Below, one piece after another: positions 35,213 through 43,781 of a stretch of DNA of 64,000 nucleotides. Below the pieces are notes generated by a model that was not told the origin of the DNA, made no database searches, and saw only the letters and a program-made list of their open reading frames with translations. Source of the stretch: Streptomyces antibioticus (lineage in GTDB: Bacteria > Actinomycetota > Actinomycetes > Streptomycetales > Streptomycetaceae); NCBI RefSeq assembly GCF_002019855.1, contig NZ_CM007717.1, forward strand, positions 8,416,705 through 8,480,704, in the 5' to 3' direction. The first letter of the stretch is position 1; every line of letters begins with the position of its first letter. The translations under genes were made by a program, and so were the position numbers.

Positions 35213-35914
35213 CTAGCAGTAGCCGTCCACCCTGCTGGCGACTGGAGCAAGGTTGGGCCAGGAATGCCCGGCTCTGTCGGAGGCAGCGGACCGCAGGAGG
35301 TCAAGAAGAGTGCGCCCCGGGTAACCCTGAAAACTCGCGTAGGTGCCGCGGTAGTAGCAACTCCAGTAGCTCACGACCCGCCGTTGAGTGCGCGCGAAGT
35401 AGGCCGGGTTGTCCACGATGAACTGCCCGTAAGCGAGATGGCCGCCGGTGCCGGGCGCGGCGAGATCACGGAGCTCATCGCAGATGACGATCAGGATCTC
35501 CAAGACGTACTCGCCGACCAGCTGCACGACGAAGGGGACGACCCACGGGTCCGTGGATCCAACGATCTTCTCCAGATGGCGTTGCCTGACCACCCCGTCG
35601 CAGTGCCTTGAGTAAAGGCAGTGGAGAAGCTGCCGTTGGCGCGAGGAAAGTGACGTCACCGCGTCGGCCGGCGGTTCGTCGTTGTAGAGGCGCTCGGGGA
35701 TCAAGACCTGCTGGCCCTCCACAACGACCGAAAACGGCGCTGCCGGCAGGAGGCGAGAAGCAGGCATGACCGACGCTACTGCCTCGGCATCGCCTGCAAG
35801 CTCGGCTGGGAACGCCATGGTCAAAGGATCGCTTCTATCGGACCGCTGCACGAGCTGAGCATAGGCGGACGCCCCAGCCACAAGCCTGGCCCCCACCACC
35901 TCACGGCCACCCAA
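35213..35914 (-). CDS. Conserved hypothetical protein (233 aa)
   Basis: Soluble protein with a helical C-terminal half rich in aromatic residues: SRQRQLLHCLYSRHCDGVVR, VVPFVVQLVGEYVLEILIVI and ARTQRRVVSYWSCYYRGTYA. Intact frame and normal codon use. The exact start is uncertain because several in-frame GTG and ATG codons exist in the first 30 codons. I have seen similar proteins in Streptomyces accessory regions but know no function. Confidence 0.6.
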   Translation of the reverse strand: MGGREVVGARLVAGASAYAQLVQRSDRSDPLTMAFPAELAGDAEAVASVMPASRLLPAAPFSVVVEGQQVLIPERLYNDEPPADAVTSLSSRQRQLLHCLYSRHCDGVVRQRHLEKIVGSTDPWVVPFVVQLVGEYVLEILIVICDELRDLAAPGTGGHLAYGQFIVDNPAYFARTQRRVVSYWSCYYRGTYASFQGYPGRTLLDLLRSAASDRAGHSWPNLAPVASRVDGYC

Positions 35915-35941
35915 CCCGGCGAACGTATGCGGTCAGAGCAC

Positions 35942-36209
35942 TAGGTCTGCGGAGCGATCGCCCGGATGGTTTGTGGTTCGTAGAAGGTTCCGTCCCGGAG
36001 CATCGCGAAGAGGACATCTGCCCGGCGTCTGGTGAGGCAGAGCAGGGCCTGGCCTGCAGCTTGGCGAACAGCTCGCGGAGCTTGGGTTCGGTGTTGGGCA
36101 GGCGCTTGTCGAGGGCCTTCTTCCCGGCCGGGGTGACGGCGGTGGTGTGGTGTTCGCCCTTGCGGACGTCCAGGCCGAGGAAGACGTCAATGTCGCCGGT
36201 GTCGATCAC
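35942..36209 (-). mobile_element. IS110-family transposase with internal deletion
   Basis: Starts IDVFLGLDVRKGEHHTTAVT, with the first RuvC-like Asp in GLDVRKG, then PNTEPKLRELFAKLQA. It jumps directly to the C-terminal tail ALLCLTRRRADVLFAMLRDG in another frame. The central catalytic and Ser-containing parts are missing. Both ends of the gene are kept, as in a deletion derivative. Confidence 0.75.
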
Positions 36210-36551
36210 GTGCAGGCCCTTCCATCACGCTTTCGTCCGGCCTTGCCTGGGCACCGAGCTGCCACACCCACGTTACGGAGAGCTCTTCCGGCTCGGGTGA
36301 AACCGGTGCTCAAGCCCCTCATCAGCGGTCCGTCGATGCCTCCGGACCCGGTGACACCACCCCCGGATCATCATCAACAAGGGGAGAAGTCATGCCGGCC
36401 CCGAAGGCCGGTAGCCCCATTGCGGAGCCACGAAGACGGTAACGGGGGGAACTTGCAAGGAGGGACTACGGCGGCTGGCACGGTGATGGGGTGGCTCCTG
36501 GTGGGCGCGCCTGCAGGGCGATGTGCGGGTTCGGCTGGGATGAGGCGCTCG
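36210..36551. other. No gene recognised
   Basis: 340 bases with no convincing frame. It holds a small hairpin (CCGGCC-CCGAA-GGCCGG at about 36394-36410) of unknown meaning, possibly an IS110 flank. Confidence 0.35.
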
Positions 36552-36947
36552 TCAGGGACTGCATTCCTCGTCCATGTTCCGTGATTCACCTTGTTCAGCA
36601 CGGAATTCGTCCAAGAGGGAGAAGAACGTCTCCATCGGCTGGGTGCCGGCTGCCTCGGCTGCTCGTTCGATCTCGACGGCCCAGCCCAGGGCGCTGGGGT
36701 AGGCCATGCCCAGCCGTTTCCACAGCCACTGGGAGAAGGGGCCGTCGTTCCCGAAGTCGAAATCTTCTTCGGTGTCATGGATGTCGGAGGCGATTGCGTA
36801 GCCGATGAGCATGGAGTACAGATGCTGAAGTGAGCTTCGGCGTACCCATATCCCGGGGCGGAGCCTCACCTCGTTGAGGAACTCGTTGACATTGCTGAGT
36901 TCTCTCGGCCTTCGCAGCCTTGGCCTGCCGGCCATCGGTTCAGTCAC
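36552..36947 (-). CDS. Hypothetical protein, possibly immunity-like (131 aa)
   Basis: Begins MTEPMAGRPRLRRPRELSNV, then FLNEVRLRPGIWVRRSSLQH, LYSMLIGYAIASDIHDTEED and WLWKRLGM. Small, acidic and tryptophan-rich, like many toxin-immunity proteins of actinobacteria, but that is a resemblance of style only. Intact frame and isolated between remnants. Confidence 0.6.
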   Translation of the reverse strand: MTEPMAGRPRLRRPRELSNVNEFLNEVRLRPGIWVRRSSLQHLYSMLIGYAIASDIHDTEEDFDFGNDGPFSQWLWKRLGMAYPSALGWAVEIERAAEAAGTQPMETFFSLLDEFRAEQGESRNMDEECSP

Positions 36948-37139
36948 GCCTCAAGCGTAGTGACATGAGAGATCGTCTCAACTGGGGTGGCCGCAAGGTT
37001 AGGTGTTCGTGACGGCAATGATGGAATGTCTGGTGCCGGACGGGTTGGGGGAGTTGTTCCAGCGTGTGGCCCCAGCGGCTCCTGTGCGGCCGCAGGGCGT
37101 GGTGGCCGACGGCTCTCCGTTGCCGCGTGCGTGGCGCTT

Positions 37140-37265
37140 GATGTTGCGGGCGGCCCCGGCACGGCCTGCTCCCGCACGGGCCCCCGACATGGAGGCGGTG
37201 GGTTGGGGAGGCGGGTGCGACCCCGCGGATCCGTCAACTGCGCCGCCGACAGCCGTACTTCGTCC
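37140..37265 (-). pseudogene. Third fragment of the CHAT gene 5' end
   Basis: About 125 bases nearly identical in layout to 33269-33391 (shared runs such as GATGTTGCGGGCGGCCC and GGCGGTGGGTTGGGGAGGCG). Both are recognisably related to the start of the intact CHAT gene near 6840-6960. No open frame. Confidence 0.6.
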
Positions 37266-37716
37266 CCCGGCGCACCGCCACCGGCCGGCCCCGGCCCTGG
37301 CTCTGTCGGCGCGAGCCTGCGGCCCCGCGCCGGACCTTGACGGGCCGCTCACGACGGCAGACGCAGACATCATCGCCGTGGTACGCCACTGCCGGCGACG
37401 TACCGACACCCCAGCGCCGACACCCAGCGCCGCCCCGGACGGCGCTGGCACCTCAGCGCCCGGTGGTGGTCTGCCGTCGGCAGGGCACCTGGTACCAGGG
37501 CAGTGACGCCCCGGGTATCGGGGCGGTGAGGCGTCGGGGGTTGTCTTGACGGCCGGGAGGCCGTCGGCGTCTGCGGGCGCGGGACGGTCTCCGGCCCGGA
37601 GCAGGGGATCCGGACCGGGGGGTGGGGAGGGTTGGGGGCGGCGGCGGGGATGGTGCCGGTCTTCGCCGGCGGCACCGTGCCTCTCCTCGCGGGCCGTGTG
37701 GGTTGTGTGGGCGGGT
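37266..37716. other. No gene recognised; GC-rich low-information sequence
   Basis: 450 bases between the CHAT fragment and the DUF1772 gene. No motif, repeat or codon bias seen. Confidence 0.4.
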
Positions 37717-38163
37717 TCAGGTCAGGGCGGTGGTCAGGAGGGTGAAGGCGGCGACGATGACGGTGACGCGGGCGTAGTGGTAGTGGTCCCAGCGGTTCAT
37801 CTGCTCTTTCCAGTCCGTGGGCCGGTTCTGGGGGGTCCATGTTTTGCTCCGGTTGTTGATCGGGACGAGCAGCAGGAGCGACATGATCACGCTGACGGTC
37901 AGCAGTGCGGTGGCGGTGACGACGAGTGCGGTGCCGGGGCGGTCGTGTCCGGCGATGGCCCAGAGCGCGCTGAGGACGAGCGAGCCGGTGTACCAGAACG
38001 GCATGAGGGCGCCGAGGATGCGGCCTCCGTGGGCGCGGGCGAGCTGGCAGGCGTCCTCGGGGAGGGCGTTGAAGATCCGGTTCATGACGAAGGCGACGGA
38101 GAACTCCACTCCCACCATCAGGCCGACGGTCACGGTGGTGAACACCTCGAGTGCGGTGAGCAT
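37717..38163 (-). CDS. DUF1772-family membrane protein
   Basis: 148 residues and four membrane helices (about 5-25, 50-72, 80-104 and 128-146), with conserved WDHYHYARVTVIVAAF near the C-terminus. DUF1772 (anthrone oxygenase-like) proteins are small four-helix membrane proteins, often next to a TetR regulator as here. Divergent from that regulator with two identical operators between. Some relatives are oxygenases in polyketide pathways; no such pathway is visible. Confidence 0.85.
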   Translation of the reverse strand: MLTALEVFTTVTVGLMVGVEFSVAFVMNRIFNALPEDACQLARAHGGRILGALMPFWYTGSLVLSALWAIAGHDRPGTALVVTATALLTVSVIMSLLLLVPINNRSKTWTPQNRPTDWKEQMNRWDHYHYARVTVIVAAFTLLTTALT

Positions 38164-38180
38164 GATGACCCCTCCAGGGA

Positions 38181-38195
38181 TCTAGCGATGCTAGA
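38181..38195. promoter_or_regulatory. TetR operator, copy 1: TCTAGCGATGCTAGA
   Basis: Perfect inverted repeat TCTAGC-GAT-GCTAGA, 18 bases upstream of the DUF1772 start. An identical second copy lies 51 bases away beside the TetR gene. Confidence 0.88.
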
Positions 38196-38231
38196 TGATG
38201 AGGCAACGCTAGTACTGCTGCCGCTCGATTG

Positions 38232-38246
38232 TCTAGCGATGCTAGA
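38232..38246. promoter_or_regulatory. TetR operator, copy 2: TCTAGCGATGCTAGA
   Basis: Identical to the copy beside the DUF1772 gene and 10 bases upstream of the regulator's start codon. Two identical sites in one divergent promoter imply that the regulator controls both genes. Confidence 0.88.
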
Positions 38247-38255
38247 ATCCGGGGT

Positions 38256-38834
38256 ATGTCGGTTCAGGAACGCAAGCAGCGCGAGCGGGCGGAACGCGAG
38301 CGCCTCATCGTGGCGACAGCCCGTGAACTTGCCGAGCAGCAGGGCTGGGACGCGGTCACCACCCGCCGCCTCGCCGAACGCATCGAGTACAGCCAGCCCG
38401 TCCTCTACAGCCACTTCCGCGGCAAACGCGAGATCATCGGCGCCGTCGCCCTCCAGGGCGCCGCCGAACTGGCCGCAGCCGTGCGCACCGCGACCGCCAC
38501 CGCCAGCGGCCCTCGCGAACGGGTCACCGCGCTCGCCCGCACCTACCTCGACTACGCCGCACGCAACCCGGCGGTCTACGACGCCCTCTTCCAGCTCGAC
38601 GGCGGCCTGGCCTACGCGCAGGAGGACACCCCGCAACCCCTGAAGGACGCCTTCGCCGCCCTGCTGGAAAGCCTGGGCGAGGTCGCCGGGAACGGTGTCC
38701 ACCCGGCCCTGTTCACCGAGGTGTTCTGGGCATCCCTGCACGGCCTCGCGACCCTGACCCGGGCCGGACGGCTGCTGCCGCAGGACGCAGCCCACAGGGT
38801 GGAGCTCTTGGTGGACCGCCTCGCCGTGCTCTGA
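38256..38834 (+). CDS. TetR-family transcriptional repressor
   Basis: 192 residues. N-terminal helix-turn-helix: LIVATARELAEQQGWDAVTT, then RRLAERIEYSQPVLYSHFRG and KREIIGAVA. The C-terminal ligand-binding domain has the WHG-type features FWASLHGLATLTRAGRL. Start ATG at 38256 after GGGG. It represses itself and the divergent DUF1772 gene through the two TCTAGCGATGCTAGA sites. Confidence 0.92.
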   Translation: MSVQERKQRERAERERLIVATARELAEQQGWDAVTTRRLAERIEYSQPVLYSHFRGKREIIGAVALQGAAELAAAVRTATATASGPRERVTALARTYLDYAARNPAVYDALFQLDGGLAYAQEDTPQPLKDAFAALLESLGEVAGNGVHPALFTEVFWASLHGLATLTRAGRLLPQDAAHRVELLVDRLAVL

Positions 38835-39563
38835 CCCACCGCCCCGGCAAACACGCAGCCCCGCCCCCGCCCCCTGCCGCGCCAACGCTTCCGCTCACCG
38901 CCCCCACACAGCGCAGCCGCAGACCACCAGACCCCATCACCCCCGAGCCGACACCCGCTCCACAACCTGCGCCGCTCATCGACTGCGACCCGACACCCGC
39001 CCCGACGCCGCACCATGCCCGGCACCCTCGTCGTCCTCCTCAAGCCGGGCGGCCGTCCGGACCCGCAGGGGACGCAGACCCTCGCATGGCGGGCCGGCGG
39101 CGAAGCTGCAGCGGCCCGGGCAGTCGAGGCCGGAGTGCCTCAACGGGCAGACCCGGACCACGCCCTCCTCCAGGACGCCGTGTTCCCGCTCCCTGGGCAG
39201 CAGAGCCCGCACATGGCCGACGCCGACGTCGAGACAGTGGGCTGTCCGAACACGGCGGCGCTGAGAACCAGACCGAGCGCACCGGTCGGTCCCCGTCGCC
39301 GCGCTCTGCACGGCCTGCACGGTCTGCCCGCGCCTGCCGTGCCGCGGGCCAGCCTCCCCCGCCGACGGCACGGCACCAGCCTGCTGCCGATCCCGGGATC
39401 AATCCCGGCGGGAGGCCACCTCGACTTCGGCCGACAGGACCTCGCGGAGCCGCCGCCGGACGCCGGCCCCGTTCTAGTCGCACAGCCGGCGCCGACAGGT
39501 CATGCGGGAGCCGAAACCGACGCCCGCGGCAGGTACTCCCACTGCAAAGAGGGACACCGATAC
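38835..39563. other. No gene recognised
   Basis: 730 bases. Frames are open on both strands but have no codon bias. Near 39240 one minus-strand frame (LDVGVGHVRALLPREREHGV) looks weakly protein-like, but I cannot support a gene. Confidence 0.35.
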
Positions 39564-40154
39564 TCACTTACCCGGGTCGGGCCAAGCCGTCACCAGCGCA
39601 CCCCGATCCGGAAAGCGGGGACCGCCGGCCGTCTCCCGGACGATCTCACCGTTGGGCCGGCACACCTGCTCGGGGGCGCCGTCACCGGTGTCGAACAGAC
39701 AGCACACACCCCCGCTGCCGGCGGCGGGAGCGGTGAACACCGTCCTGACACCGGCCGACCGCGCGAACAGCCGGCTCGTCCCCGACGTCGCGGCCCAGCA
39801 CTGCACCGACGGGTAACCAGGATGCAGAAGGGACACGGACCGGACCGTCACGTAGATGTACCCGACCCGGACCCGTCCGTCCGCCCCCGGCCCAGAGCCG
39901 CTTTGCTGCGCATAAGCACGCAAGGCATCATCGGCGTCGAACTTGAGGGACGTGTCGAGGTCGAGCGTGCTGCCCGTGGAGCAGTCGACCGGCCCGCTCC
40001 CGAATTGAGACGTGAACGGCAGGACGATCGGCTCACCGCCGGGCAGGGTGACCTCGAGCGGCGGCACGTCACGGCCTGGCGACGCCAGCCCGGCCAGCGC
40101 CCTGGCGACATTTCCAGGACGCAGAGAGATGTCGTAACCGTAGATCAGCCCCAC
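39564..40154 (-). CDS. Conserved hypothetical protein, paralogue of the gene at 7036-7656
   Basis: 196 residues, starting at GTG with VGLIYGYDISLRPGNVARAL. It shares long identical blocks with the paralogue (PLEVTLPGG, FDADDALRAYAQ, GGVCCLFDTGDGAPEQVC). In the left copy this gene lies directly upstream of the CHAT gene, so this copy marks the upstream edge of a second, now shattered, CHAT locus. Intact, so possibly still expressed. Confidence 0.7.
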   Translation of the reverse strand: MGLIYGYDISLRPGNVARALAGLASPGRDVPPLEVTLPGGEPIVLPFTSQFGSGPVDCSTGSTLDLDTSLKFDADDALRAYAQQSGSGPGADGRVRVGYIYVTVRSVSLLHPGYPSVQCWAATSGTSRLFARSAGVRTVFTAPAAGSGGVCCLFDTGDGAPEQVCRPNGEIVRETAGGPRFPDRGALVTAWPDPGK

Positions 40155-40494
40155 TCGTCCCGCTGCCCTGGACAGAGCCGCACCCTCTCACGCCCCGCCC
40201 TGTGGACGCCCGTTGGTTTCGAGTGCACAACACGGTCATCGGCGGTTCCCCCCTGAGGCACCGCCGGCACACCAGGCACAAGGCGACATGGCGCAGGCGT
40301 CCACCAGTCCAAGGTGTCCCCTCGGACGCCGAGGCATTTGCGCCGGGGGGAGATCGTAAGACTCACCGACAGCCCGGGAGGGGCTCGGCTTGTCGGCCGT
40401 CACGGTGGCGCTGGGGGACGCTGGGGGAGGGAGGGGGAGACGTCGCGGCAGATGATGCTTGTCGTCCGAGCGGGAGAGACCGGATGATCGGCTC
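40155..40494. other. No gene recognised
   Basis: 340 bases between divergent genes. It may hold both promoters, but no clear elements are visible. Confidence 0.35.
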
Positions 40495-40989
40495 ATGCCC
40501 ATGAGCCGAGGCACCTTCGACGATGTCCCCTTGACCACGCTCTTCCCGCATCTGTCTGCTGCTGACCTGGAAAGCCTGGGACGTGCGGCCCGTGCTGTTG
40601 ATACGGCCCGGGCCGCCGGAGAGATGGTGGAGTGGGAATGGGAACTGAACCATGCGGTCTTCCCCGACGGGCAGTCAGGGACGCCTGTGGTGCTGGGTAT
40701 CGACGTGGTCGCGCACGACGACGGCGGTGACCAGTTGGAGTTCCTGCTGCAGGTGGTCTGGGCGGACAGAGGCCGGCTGGCAGTGGACGCGGCGGTGAAT
40801 GTCGCCTGCTGGTGCGAGACCGACCATGGCACCCATGACGTTGATGCCCTCAGCCTGGTTGTGGACGAGGAGATCTCGTTGCCCGAGGCATTCGCAACAG
40901 CCGTTGAGCGTGTGACCGGATGGCTGGCCGATCCTCGCAACGCGGACTACTGGCGTGACCGAGCGGCCCTGCAGCCCCGCCGGCGTTGA
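40495..40989 (+). CDS. Hypothetical protein (164 aa)
   Basis: Begins MPMSRGTFDDVPLTTLFPHL, with a central WEWELNHAVFPDGQSGTPVV, LEFLLQVVWADRGRLAVDAA and VNVACWCETDHGTHDVD. The C-terminus is helical (LPEAFATAVERVTGWLADPR). Intact frame and typical codon use. A second ATG two codons downstream is equally likely as the start. Family unknown. Confidence 0.55.
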   Translation: MPMSRGTFDDVPLTTLFPHLSAADLESLGRAARAVDTARAAGEMVEWEWELNHAVFPDGQSGTPVVLGIDVVAHDDGGDQLEFLLQVVWADRGRLAVDAAVNVACWCETDHGTHDVDALSLVVDEEISLPEAFATAVERVTGWLADPRNADYWRDRAALQPRRR

Positions 40990-41332
40990 TCGCGCTGCGG
41001 GCTTCTCGGAGGGCTGCCTCCCCCTTTCACCGTGAGGCACCGGTGGCTGTCTTGTCAGCAAGCCCTGGTGTCTCGATAGAGGGGGAACGGGGGACGGTGA
41101 CGGACAAACCCCTGCCACATAGTCCCGCCTGCCACTGCGCGCCCCGAGCGGAGGACTCGCCCCACCCCGGACGAGCGGGGCGAACTGAGAATGCGGGCGA
41201 GCAGGGGCCCCGGAGACCGAGGAACGTCCGGACGCCGACCGTCGCTGCACCTTCGCCGGCCCAGCGGAGGTGAGCCGTCGAGGACTCTTCACGGAGCGCG
41301 CCCCTTTTTCTGGACTACTCCGTTCCCGAGCA
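40990..41332. other. No gene recognised
   Basis: 340 bases between convergent genes. No coding signal or hairpin that I could support. Confidence 0.35.
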
Positions 41333-42079
41333 TCACAGCATGTGCCGTTGCGGCCAGGGGTAACCAAGCTGACGAGCGAACTCCGGCGAGCCTCCGCAGA
41401 CATCGGCAGCCAGGCGCGGGTCGAACGCCGTGAGTTCCTCCGCCAACTGCTGTGCCTGTGCCGCCGGATCGCCGCCGGAGACGTTCAGTGTCATCCGGAA
41501 CTGGAGCCAGGGACGGTCCTCCTTGACGGCGGCTCCGCCCGGGTGGAAGAAGAAGAGATTGATCTGGTCCGGCTCCCAGAGCCAGGCAGACACGCTGGCA
41601 AGCTCACACTCCCAGCGCTCGAGCCAGGCGGTGCGCCGCCGAAGCTCCTCTTCGAGGAGACGGGCAACCGTCCTGGCCGGCCACTCCCAGGAGCGGTCCA
41701 ATGTCGCGCGTTCGACCTCCGCATGGTACTGCTGAGCGTCAAATCTGAACTCCGGCAGGCCGACCTCAACAGCATCAGGGTTACGCCATGCCCCCCAGAT
41801 GACCTGGTCGCCGTCACGGCGGATCGTGACATACAGAGCGCCACAGCATCCTTCAGTGCACGTTGCCTCTGCCAGGCGAACCTCGCGCGAAGACACGTCA
41901 GCACGAAGCGGCCCGTCAGGAAAGAGAAGGTGACGCGGGTCCTCGCACGGCCCGTCGTCGAACGCCTCAGCCACAATGTCCCGCCCTTCGATCCGTGGGC
42001 GTACTTCCACTGTGCTTCCACGCATCACCTGGTCGGGGACGACCACACTGAGGGCGAAGCTCTGCAGGTCACGGGTCAC
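41333..42079 (-). CDS. Hypothetical protein (248 aa)
   Basis: From GTG at 42079: VTRDLQSFALSVVVPDQVMR, a beta-rich domain with CTEGCCGALYVTIRRDGDQV and IWGAW, and a C-terminal half with WECELASVSAWLWEPDQINL and FFFHPGG. High GC3 and a continuous frame. In the sequence the frame continues upstream into an integrase-like tail, which I treat as a separate remnant. Family unknown. Confidence 0.55.
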   Translation of the reverse strand: MTRDLQSFALSVVVPDQVMRGSTVEVRPRIEGRDIVAEAFDDGPCEDPRHLLFPDGPLRADVSSREVRLAEATCTEGCCGALYVTIRRDGDQVIWGAWRNPDAVEVGLPEFRFDAQQYHAEVERATLDRSWEWPARTVARLLEEELRRRTAWLERWECELASVSAWLWEPDQINLFFFHPGGAAVKEDRPWLQFRMTLNVSGGDPAAQAQQLAEELTAFDPRLAADVCGGSPEFARQLGYPWPQRHML

Positions 42080-42340
42080 CGGACAATGGTCGGCCAGGGC
42101 CCCCGCGTTGTCATCAGCTTTCCTGCCGTCCCCGCCGGAAGCTCTGGCGCCGCTGAGAGCAGCACGATCACGTTCTATGAACCGGACCCAGACGACTGCC
42201 GTGCTGATGTGTATGCCGAGGATCCTGCTGAGGATGGAGGAGGGGAGGTCCGAAGTGAGGGACAGCACCGCCTTGTTCTTTGCCCGCCCGACAACAGTTC
42301 CGTGGGAGGTGAATCGATCCGTCAGCGGCGTCGCACCCAC
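42080..42340 (-). pseudogene. C-terminal remnant of a tyrosine-recombinase-like protein
   Basis: Reads LSLTSDLPSSILSRILGIHI, then STAVVWVRFIERDRAAL. This resembles the conserved tail (xLGIHINTAVRWxxxAxRDWxxY) of actinomycete recombinases. It is fused in frame to the gene downstream. Only the tail is present. Confidence 0.4.
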
Positions 42341-42869
42341 CCCCGCCAGCCGACTCCATGAGCGGCGAGTTGTATGAATTCGCCGGTGATGTGCTTGGCG
42401 CGCCTCGACTTCGTGTCCAGATGGAAGGCGCTGGGCTTCACCGCGGTGCCGTTTCCTGGCAGACCGCGGTACTCGAGTGCCAGGTGGGTCACTCTGCCCT
42501 CATCACTTCGCTCCGTGCCGCCACGGCGAAAGCACGCTTCGCGGCGGTGACCTGTTCCACGGCTGCGTCGACCGGCGCACGGCCACTTTCCATGCCATCA
42601 GCAGGACGCAGGGGGAAGCGGCGCGGGACGCCCACCGACCCGCAAGGCCTGGGGCACTTGCTGCCTCCAGGACAGCCTCTGGAACTTCGAGCCGAACAGC
42701 ACCAAAGCAGGTGTCCATGAGAACCAGGGCCTGCCACGTCGCAGAGAAGGTTCTCTGACGATTCTTCCGGATGGGCACCCTGACAGTCGACGGCGGATAC
42801 CAGTTCCTGCGGGGCACTGCGGCAGGCAGCCGTGAACGTCAGACACACGTCCCGGCAGTTCCGCCGGCA
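42341..42869. other. No gene recognised
   Basis: 530 bases of mixed sequence just inside the old telomere-proximal zone. No convincing reading frame on either strand. Confidence 0.35.
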
Positions 42870-43001
42870 TCACTCCCGCTCGCCAAGAGCCGTCCAATGA
42901 GTTACCTGCCGACGCATTGCCGCCGACGCGAAGGCACCGACAACGACGAAACCGAATGCCCCAACTGCTGCGCCCAGCAGCGTGGCCGTTGCCTGATCCA
43001 T
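42870..43001 (-). CDS. Short membrane protein beside the truncated ttrA (43 aa)
   Basis: MDQATATLLGAAVGAFGFVV, then VGAFASAAMRRQVTHWTALG: one membrane helix and a short basic tail. A GGGGGAATTC ribosome binding site precedes the ATG. It follows the ttrA remnant by 34 bases on the same strand and may have been the downstream gene of the ancestral ttrA transcript. Longer relatives exist, so it may be shortened. Confidence 0.5.
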   Translation of the reverse strand: MDQATATLLGAAVGAFGFVVVGAFASAAMRRQVTHWTALGERE

Positions 43002-43035
43002 GAATTCCCCCTTGTGCCACCGACGTTGGCGTCCT

Positions 43036-43532
43036 TCATGCCCAGTCGAGCCCGAGGCCGGCGAGTCGCTGCCGTTTGTCGGCACTGAGCTTGGCGCGCC
43101 TGCTCCTGGCATTGCTCAAGAAGACTCCAAGCCGGACCTCGGTCCCGTCTTCCAGCCGCTCCACATGACCTCTGGGCACGGTCACTGTCCCGGTGCGTGC
43201 CTGATACTGGGCCAGGGCTGCCACCCCCCGCTCGAACCCCCCAGAAGAGGCCGTCGCTGGCGCTTGCCTCTCCGCCCCCGGGGGCAAGGGCATGATGCCG
43301 AGCTGTTCCAGGCGTTCCCGCTGCCCCGCGGACAGCCCCTGCCAGACGTCGTGTTGGCGCTGCTTGGCGAGCCATCGTCCGATGTCCATTCCGTGGATGG
43401 TGACGCCGGGCAGGACATCGGTGTGGCCGTCTTCGTCGCGCAGGAGTTCGCGCAGGGCGGCGTAGTGCCGCTGCCATTCGGCAGGCCATGACGGGTTCCA
43501 GTCCTCGTCCACCGCTTCCAGCGCAGCCCTCC
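43036..43532 (-). pseudogene. 3' remnant of an older ttrA-like telomere helicase gene, cut by the transposon end
   Basis: About 165 codons matching the C-terminus of the intact helicase encoded at 61031-63427: VDEDWNPSWPAEWQRHYAAL, HGMDIGRWLAKQR, then VTVPRGHVERLEDGTEVRLG and the ending LGLDWA. These are helicase-associated (HA) repeats. Homology continues upstream as AALEAV and then stops at the base where TGTGATTCC begins. Everything 5' of this point (helicase motor) is absent. The gene is normally at the extreme telomere end. Confidence 0.88.
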
Positions 43533-43582
43533 TGTGATTCCGGGGTTCGTAGTTGGTGTGGTGTGGGTGGCTTGAGCTGGGG

Positions 43583-43604
43583 TGTTGTGGATTCGTTGAT
43601 AACG
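43583..43604 (+). repeat. Candidate TnsB-binding site 1
   Basis: A 22-base copy ending GTTGATAACG; 18 of 22 positions match the second copy. Shared form: TGTT-nn-GG-n-TT-n-GTTGATAACG. A third, weaker copy (GGGGTTCGTAGTTG) lies at the extreme end, 43541-43554. Confidence 0.65.
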
Positions 43605-43660
43605 ATTCCGGCGCTTGCGGGACGCTGAAGGAAGTGGTGATGGGGCGTCTGGCCTGCGGT

Positions 43661-43682
43661 TGTTCGGGGTTTGTTGATAACG
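43661..43682 (+). repeat. Candidate TnsB-binding site 2
   Basis: Second copy of the 22-base repeat (TGTTCGGGGTTT followed by GTTGATAACG), same orientation, 78 bases from the first. Spaced direct repeats just inside an end are typical of Tn7-like elements. Confidence 0.65.
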
Positions 43683-43781
43683 GTGGTGTGGTGTTGGTGA
43701 TGGTGTTCGGTATCTAAAGAGCTGGTGCGGGTTTGTGCTGGTCAGCGGCTTGTTGCGTGGTCAGGGCTTGTGTGGGTGGGC

